Assembly: GCF_030253575.1 (NCBI RefSeq)
Contig: NC_080560.1
Span: 34,833,501-34,897,500, forward strand
DNA: 64,000 nt
Source of the DNA: Rhododendron vialii
Taxonomy: Eukaryota > Streptophyta > Magnoliopsida > Ericales > Ericaceae
Reading direction: 5' to 3'
The position numbers and the translations under genes are program-made. Below the pieces are notes generated by a model that had not been told where the DNA came from, made no database searches, and worked only from the letters and a program-made list of their open reading frames with translations. How positions within the stretch are numbered: the first letter of the stretch is position 1; every line of letters starts with the position of its first letter. Positions 58,166 through 64,000 of the stretch are shown here, piece after piece.

Positions 58166-58901
58166 ATGGCAGGAGGAGGTGATCAACGATTGCGTTACGT
58201 GAACCTTACGACAGATGAACGAGGTCCGTTCGAGGAGATTAGGCCCGGAGAACTGAATCAGCCCATTGATGTTCCCTCTTTTCGCAAGTGCGATCGATGC
58301 AGGCAGCCTTTACCCGAAAACTTCGCGCCTCTCGCGGACGAGCCCTGGACAACCGGGATCTTTGGTTGTTGCCGAAGATCCTGATAGTTGCTGGACAGGA
58401 CTCATCTGCCCGTGCGTTCTGTTTGGTCGTAACGTCGAGAGGTTAAGAGACGACGGTACTCGCTGGATTGCACCGTGCATTTGTCATGCCGTTTTTTGCG
58501 AAGGAGGGATCGCACTTGCGGCAACAGCAGCAGCATTAGCGTTACATGGTATCGGTGAAGCGTTACTTGTTTTAGGTGTGAGTGTGTATGCATGTTGGTT
58601 GGGGATTGCCGGTTTCGCCGGTTTCGCCGGTCTTGATAGGGTTTCATTGCAGAAGAAGTACCATCTCGAGGACTCGCCATGTACCGCGCCAGCGGTGCAC
58701 TGCTGCTTGCACTGGTGCGCGATGTGCCAGGAGCACCGGGAGATGAAGGCACGCCTCTCGGACGGAGTTGTTGCGCCATCGACCGCTGTTGATCCTCCCC
58801 CTGTTCAAGAGATGATCAATGGCAGCCGGGACGACAATGGTACGACACCATCTCCTGGAAGAAGCGTTGGGCGCAACAATTTGGAGCTGCAAGCCTTGTA
58901 G
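58166..58901 (+). pseudogene. PLAC8 / cell number regulator-like protein, intronless, 1-base frameshift
   Basis: The family comprises Cys-rich membrane proteins linked to organ size (maize CNR, tomato FW2.2) and metal transport (PCR). The 5' frame (58166-58384) reads MAGGGDQRLRYVNLTTDERG ... CDRCRQPLPENFAPLADEPW, TTGIFGC, then hits a stop. The second frame picks up exactly there: EDPDSCWTGLICPCVLFGRN (the CCxxxxCPC-type core), CICHAVFCEGGIALAATAAA, a hydrophobic stretch, SPCTAPAVHCCLHWCAMCQE and the C-terminal NNLELQAL, ending TAG at 58901. Removing one T in GGTTGTTGCC (58365-58372) rejoins the two into about 244 residues, near the usual length of this subgroup. Everything else is well conserved, and the duplicated promoter retains TATA boxes, so either the shift is a sequence error in a live gene or the gene died recently. 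The hydrophobic part has a small GCCGGTTTC triplication. Confidence 0.85.
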
Positions 58902-60161
58902 ATTTTCACCATCGCCCCCAGAAAGGGTGGCCCAAACCTTTTTTTAGGCCTAAGGCAAGATTTTAATGAATGGGAGAGACATCTTGTGTTTAATGGATAT
59001 GGTGTTACACATATTGTTTATTCATTATTTTGTGTTTGTATGTTGGGAACAAAAGTCATAGAAAAAAAAAAGAATAAGTTTTAGTTTATTGACAAGAGTA
59101 TATTATCGAAGAATGACTTAGACCCTGTTCCGCTTAACTTTTTGTCCTTTCATGTACCTATCGATGTTCAATCAAGCTAATATTTTTGTGTGGATGGCAT
59201 AATCGACGAGTTCTGCAAAATAAACGATTCCGATCGTTATTATGGCTCAAAACTGAATTTTGTTGGACACATAAAAAATTGGACTAGACCTTATAAGATG
59301 AACGGTTCAGATTTCTGCAATAAATGAACGATAAAGCCCACAAATGAATTGTAGCGGAAACCATGAAATTTCCACCATAGGTGGACATAATTTAATGTCT
59401 TCTCAAAAACCATGGCTAAAGCACTTTTGATGGGTAGGAATTTGCTCTATTGTCTGAAGTTTGAAACCACTTCGGTGTCATCAATCTTGTAGGGCCAATC
59501 TATTTATTTATTTATTTATTTTTTGATCCGCTCCAATCTATTTAATTGGTCACCCAAAGTGGTGGGTGAAATTGTTAAAAGGCTTGTAGCCCAATGATAT
59601 TTCTTTTTTATTCTTTTTTTGTGTGTGTGTGTGTTTTTTCTTGGTCTTTCATCGTGGGAGGCTAGGGTTCAAGCTCCATCCTAGGCGTTTGTGGTTTAGG
59701 GTTATAGACATCTTTTGAACCCATGTGGACTAATTTACTAACTCCTATCTAACCCCCCGCAGTATACTGCTTGGCGAAGAAAAAAAATTGGATGCTACAC
59801 CCTAGGATGTAAAAGAGAGAGCCTTATTTTGCTTTTCCAATGTATGGTTGCTAAACGATTTTTGCAATGAGAGTTTTATTTATAGATGGATGTTAATCTA
59901 ACTATTCTAACAATACTAACTTTTGTTGATTAAAAAAAAAAACCCACTAAAAACAGATATAACACTACAAAAGACACTTCTCAAATGATATTTAGATAGG
60001 ATCGGATGAGTGCAAATAGAGAGCAAATATGTTTCAAAATTAGATGGATATTCTCCATCTAAATTGTTGATCCATAAAATGAAACTTACCACGACGCCTC
60101 ATGCGTTACAGATCATATAGTCGAAACAAACTAGTAATCATGTCCACTTATTTAATAACTT
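58902..60161. other. 3' flank of the PLAC8-like gene and SPH gene; no other gene
   Basis: Apart from the SINE at 59578-59790, this stretch contains an ATTT repeat at about 59504-59522 and no conserved frame. Confidence 0.5.
59578..59790 (+). mobile_element. tRNA-derived SINE, diverged member of the 9981-10189 family
   Basis: Shared features with the first copy are GTGGGAGG-TAG-GTTC-AGC, GCGTTTG-GTTTAGGG and GACTAATTTACTAAC. The middle is expanded by a T/TG run, and the end is A-rich. No certain target-site duplication. Confidence 0.65.
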
Positions 60162-60536
60162 TCAAGACTTTTGATCTCCGCTAACGTAAAAACCGTTTGG
60201 TCTCACCTCCCAATAGCAGTTGTAATAATTGGATGTCTCACGGCAGTACTTCCGATCGATGTTGTTATCATACGTAACAACACTTTTGTCTTTGGAGCCC
60301 CAACAGAAGTGACAAAAGAAGAGAGTTGTTTCAAAAAAGTTTGGGTGGAAATTCCATTTGAATTTCGCCCCAGTGGAAAGCGTATGGTTTCCAAGATCAT
60401 CATCCGCAGATTGACAACGAAGTCGCAATTTGATTGGAACGCGACTGATGATATGAACGCACGTATCAGGTTTAGATATTGTGTGACCGGATAAAAATGT
60501 CAACATGAGTAAAAGAAGAAGGGAAAAGCATACCAT
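60162..60536 (-). CDS. Plant self-incompatibility S1 / S-protein homologue (SPH) family
   Basis: Small secreted Cys-containing protein of the SPH family; the founder is the Papaver stigmatic S determinant, and most eudicot members have unknown, often floral, roles. A single exon encodes 124 residues: an N-terminal hydrophobic signal peptide (about residues 1-20), then VHIISRVPIKLRLRCQSADD, DLGNHTL, FKWNFHPNFFETTLFFCHF, WGSKDKS, YDNNIDRKYCRETSNYYNCY and WEVRPNGFYVSGD. Mature-chain cysteines are near residues 26, 41, 75, 78, 98 and 107; those at 41, 75, 98 and 107 sit at positions typical of the family. The C-terminus stops shortly after the YVSGD motif, a little shorter than many members. The start is the first Met before the signal peptide, with a TATA box about 70 bases upstream. 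Confidence 0.9.
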   Translation of the reverse strand: MVCFSLLLLLMLTFLSGHTISKPDTCVHIISRVPIKLRLRCQSADDDLGNHTLSTGAKFKWNFHPNFFETTLFFCHFCWGSKDKSVVTYDNNIDRKYCRETSNYYNCYWEVRPNGFYVSGDQKS

Positions 60537-60602
60537 TGTACCCTTTGCAATGCCGAAATGATATTGGTATTGCTTGTGGTTGTGATTGTCTTCTTCACCT
60601 CA

Positions 60603-60609
60603 TTATATA
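60603..60609 (-). promoter_or_regulatory. TATA box of the SPH gene
   Basis: TATATAA on the minus strand, 67 bases upstream of the SPH start codon, in otherwise ordinary AT-rich sequence. Position is right for a plant TATA promoter with a short leader. Confidence 0.5.
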
Positions 60610-61743
60610 CACTTAGGATGAAGCAATGGGATTTTTGCTTTTTTGGTATGTGAGGCAATTCGATTTTTGCTTTTTCGATTTTTTTCTTTTTGCATGGGAT
60701 TTTTCTTTATCCAAACTTTACAATTCAATCTCTATAATCCACCAAAATAATCTGTGCCAAACACCCAATCTCGATAATCCAAGCTTTACAATCCAATCCC
60801 AACAATCCAATCTCGATTTTTGCAGATCGTAGATTACAAATTTTCGGACCATAATGAGAATCTGTAAAAGTGTTTGTGATATGCATAATAAAATTTCCTA
60901 AAGATTTGTGAGTGAAATTATGTGACTATTTGCAAAATAAAATCTGAAGGAGATTATGGGATTCTAGCTTAAAAAATCTGTAATGGAGTGTTCGTTGCAA
61001 ATTCTATAATCAAATTCTAAAAATCATCAGCTTTTTCAAACTGTTTTAAGGCTGAAAAGCTGATTTCTAAAAAGCCACGATTTAGATACTTTTATATATT
61101 TTGAGAATCTGTGATTAGCATAGAGATAAAAATATTCTTTGTATTGGTGCTCGATCCACTTATAATTTGGTGTCCGTGCAACTGAATGGGAGCCATGGAG
61201 ATGTTTTAATTAGGTCCAACCAATCTGTAACCCAAAATCAATATGGATATATTCAAATTTTAAATATCAATGTGGAAATTTTACATCTGACTTAAATTTA
61301 ATTGGTAATGAGTAGAGAAGACTCTCATACGGGAAAGCATACCCAAGCAATTTGGGATTATTTGTCTAACACCCCTCTCACGTGCAGGGTGCATTTTTAT
61401 TTTATTTTATTTTATTAAAATGCAAGCTGCATTTAGTCTCTCACGTGTAACCATTTTTCTAGGTCTGTCACTGTACAGCCAAAAAATTCTCTTCTTCTTA
61501 TTCTCTTCCTCCCTGTCCTTCATCTCTCACGTGTAACCATTTGTCTCGAAAAAAAAAGAGAAGGAAGACAAGAATAATTTTTCTTTCGATGAAATTTTTG
61601 AATATGCAAAAGAAATAATAAAGTTTGAAAATTTTAAAAAATACTTATTTTTTAAAAACCCTAGACAGGGCCTAGTTGCGCGCAAATTCAACGGCAAGAC
61701 TACTGTAGGCAGAGAGTTCCAGGAACAAAGAAAATAAGTAAAG

Positions 61744-61827
61744 AATTGACCCTTAAAGTGTACATGAACGGCTCAGATTCAGTGTGCAATACATCTGAAC
61801 CGTTCATGTACACTTTAAAGGTCAATT
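61744..61827. other. Strong 35-bp-stem hairpin
   Basis: Left arm 61744-61778 and right arm 61793-61827 are complementary at all but two of 35 positions, around a 14-base loop. Each arm carries AAAGTGTACATGAACGG or its complement. It could be a very small MITE or a source of hairpin RNA; no flanking target-site duplication is obvious. Confidence 0.85.
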
Positions 61828-64000
61828 ATTTGCCCATCTTTTTTGTACTTAGCATTTCTCTTATCATGGAGGAACGTGTGCTCTCTCTCTCTCTCTCTCT
61901 CGGACTTGGGGTTAGTGCGATTATGGAATCTTATCTGTAATTTCCCTTCTTACTGGTAATTTGCCTCCCTACTTTTGGTTGAATATCATGTCTTTGATGA
62001 TCAACTATGGTTTATCAGGCTTGGTGCACCTTGTTACATCGTAGGACTCATGTACCGGGTTCCTTGTTGGTATGGGCCGATTTAAGTGATATCCTATTTA
62101 TATTAGGAAGGAGGATTATAGCCTGTTTGGTAGAGATTAAAGGGAAGGGATATAGTCTTGCGCCGGATATAGAAATCTGGGTTCTCAATATCCTGCGTTT
62201 GTTTGGTTAATTTTGTCCCGGATATGGGTTAGGACTTGGGTAAAACTTTATAAATACAAGGTTTGGTCGACTTGGTCCCCATTCTCTCTCAATGATTTTG
62301 CAGTCTTCCCATTTAGACTTGGCAACACAAAGGCAAGACAAGAAAGTAGAAGGCCAACAATTGATTAACATGCTTATGATACATAGCATGTTAATAATCT
62401 GACCAATAATTTGATAACATGCTCATGATTCATAGCATGTTTCTTTTTATTTCATGCATAAAGGTATATTTATTGTGCAAATTTGTGAGCATGAGTTTCT
62501 CTATTTTGAATAAGCTTTAGTAGCTTTTCAATCTCCACTCAATTATCTGCCATTAAGAAGTTGGACGGGGATGGGACTGATTTGGAGTACTGGTGGAAAG
62601 AGAGACACTTTAATGTGTTATGGCGTGTGTGTCCTACATTTTTAGGCGGGCGGAACATATTTAGTAGTCAATTTTACTGCAAAACTATGCAAACGGAACT
62701 CTTATATTATGCATGAAATGATGTATGGTACCTTATACACAATTTACCTTAATAATTGGAAGAAATATAACGAAAATAATGAATATATTGCAATCTCCCA
62801 GTGTCCTTCGAATTAGAATTTAACAAGTGATTGAGTCCAAGATTTGGACACATCCATGTCTGATACCTTTGCCCCGAGAGATTAAGGTCTTAACTTGGGA
62901 AATCGAATGAGGTCACCATAATGACAACTTTAGCGATAACGCGGTTGTAGGATGTAATGACCATGGCATAAAGGTGTCATCAAGGGGGTGTATTGGTTGA
63001 AGTGTTTCATGTGCCGGTAACGGCCCATACCCATATGTAATGGGGTGCAGGCAATTAATTGCCTACATCAACTTGGGCATACCGCTAGGACTTTCTTCAA
63101 AAGCTATTGTAGTTCGAAATGCCATGGTGTGAGATGGAGAAATTAGAAACTTTGAAGAGATTAATGCCTTTTAAAAGGAGGTAGGTTGACAATTTTTCTA
63201 CTTATAACCGTCTGTTTTAACCTTTCATCCTTTTTTTAGGAGACTGGAGAATTTTTTTGAAGGTTGCTCATGACCATCCTCCTATCCATTAGGGTCCTCA
63301 GGACTTGATGAAAGGGGTGATTGATTGGAACTGTATGTACAAAAGCGTCAATCATGTTATTGTTAGGTAGCTTAATGAACTCAGAATTTGGCTTGGATCA
63401 TGTCAGCTTTGGTGGGAGAGCTTCGTACTTTCTGTGATTCCTGTAATTCTAGGAAGAGGGGAAAGGGAGTTGGGAGAGACAACTTCGTAGTTTTTGTGGA
63501 CAATATCTTACAATCAAAATCAGAGATCTTTTAAGCAGTTGAATTACGTTTGTTCACTTTGATATCTTTGCTCCTTTCCCTATTGGTTTTTGTTTTGTAT
63601 TGAGAAGGATTTTCCTTTTTATTTTTCCCTTTGTGTTTTCTTTAGTGTACTAGTTTAGCCCACTTTTAGTATCTTATGTTGGAATTTTACTCATGATCAA
63701 TTATGTTGATTAGTTTATTTATTTATTTATTTTTTGCCTCTGTATACAACTACTCGTTGCAGGTTGTTAGGAATGTGGTCAATACTGTAAGCGGTCAATA
63801 CAAGTAGACGTAGTTAGTCACATTGTTGATAATTGTTGGTCACATGCGCTGACCTGGTTCCCATACTAATCATGGCAGCCATGAGATGGCGCTAGACCAT
63901 TGTAAATGGAGAGAAATAGAACTTAGGAAACCTTAGGTTAGAGGCAGTGTTGTGTGGAGAGAGTAGCTTTTGATGGAACTCTGGAGGAGGAGACCTTTTT
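61828..64000. other. No gene recognised; possible LTR start near the right edge
   Basis: A (TC)n tract occurs at 61881-61900. From about 63758 the sequence reads TGTTAGGAATGTGGTCAATA, which resembles the start of a copia-type LTR, but the window ends before this can be tested. Nothing else is identifiable. Confidence 0.3.

Overview
This is a nuclear window from a eudicot plant. The genes are intron-rich and carry canonical plant splice sites. Intergenic DNA is AT-rich and dense in small transposons: Stowaway-, Tourist-, Mutator- and hAT-like MITEs, SINEs including a copy of the widespread angiosperm Au SINE, a 5'-truncated LINE and a Helitron end. Long (GA)n, (TA)n and (CA)n tracts and homopolymer runs are common. 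The species cannot be named from the sequence alone.

Layout. 1-22.3 kb is a gene desert made mostly of short repeats and foldback elements; a transcript-like but apparently non-coding stretch lies at 17.3-19.2 kb, followed by a ~0.85 kb inverted duplication. 22.4-24.0 kb (+) is the nuclear gene for plastid ribosomal protein bL28c, with an apparent 1-base frameshift in its transit-peptide exon. 26.2-28.6 kb (-) is AUG1/HAUS1, an augmin subunit, complete in six exons. 32.4-41.3 kb (-) is NPGR2, a calmodulin-binding TPR protein of the NPG1 family, complete in five coding exons plus a probable 5'-UTR intron; a LINE sits in one intron in antisense. 43.9-51.2 kb (-) is a GTE1/IMB1-type bromodomain-NET protein in eight coding exons, including a probable GC-AG intron and an intronic Au SINE. 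52.2-56.1 kb (+) is an unresolved region that ends in a Helitron-like 3' terminus and contains a chimeric, frameshifted fragment joining a replication protein A-type OB fold to a sucrase/ferredoxin-like (AIM32-type) protein. 57.3-58.9 kb (+) is an intronless PLAC8/cell-number-regulator gene broken by a 1-base frameshift and preceded by a tandemly duplicated promoter. 60.2-60.5 kb (-) is a small secreted S-protein-homologue gene. The remainder to 64 kb holds repeats and a strong hairpin.

The genes are ordinary independent plant genes (plastid translation, spindle microtubule nucleation, pollen/calmodulin signalling, chromatin reading, organ size or ion transport, secreted peptide); nothing suggests they act as one system. 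I found no CRISPR array, phage, operon or other prokaryotic-type system. The most noteworthy items are the Helitron-associated chimeric fragment, the duplicated core promoter, the GC-AG intron, and several non-autonomous elements whose terminal repeats and target-site duplications can be read directly. Three conserved reading frames each need one base removed, so either local assembly indels or real pseudogenisation must be considered. Exon boundaries given here were worked out by hand from reading-frame continuity, splice dinucleotides and remembered family sequences.
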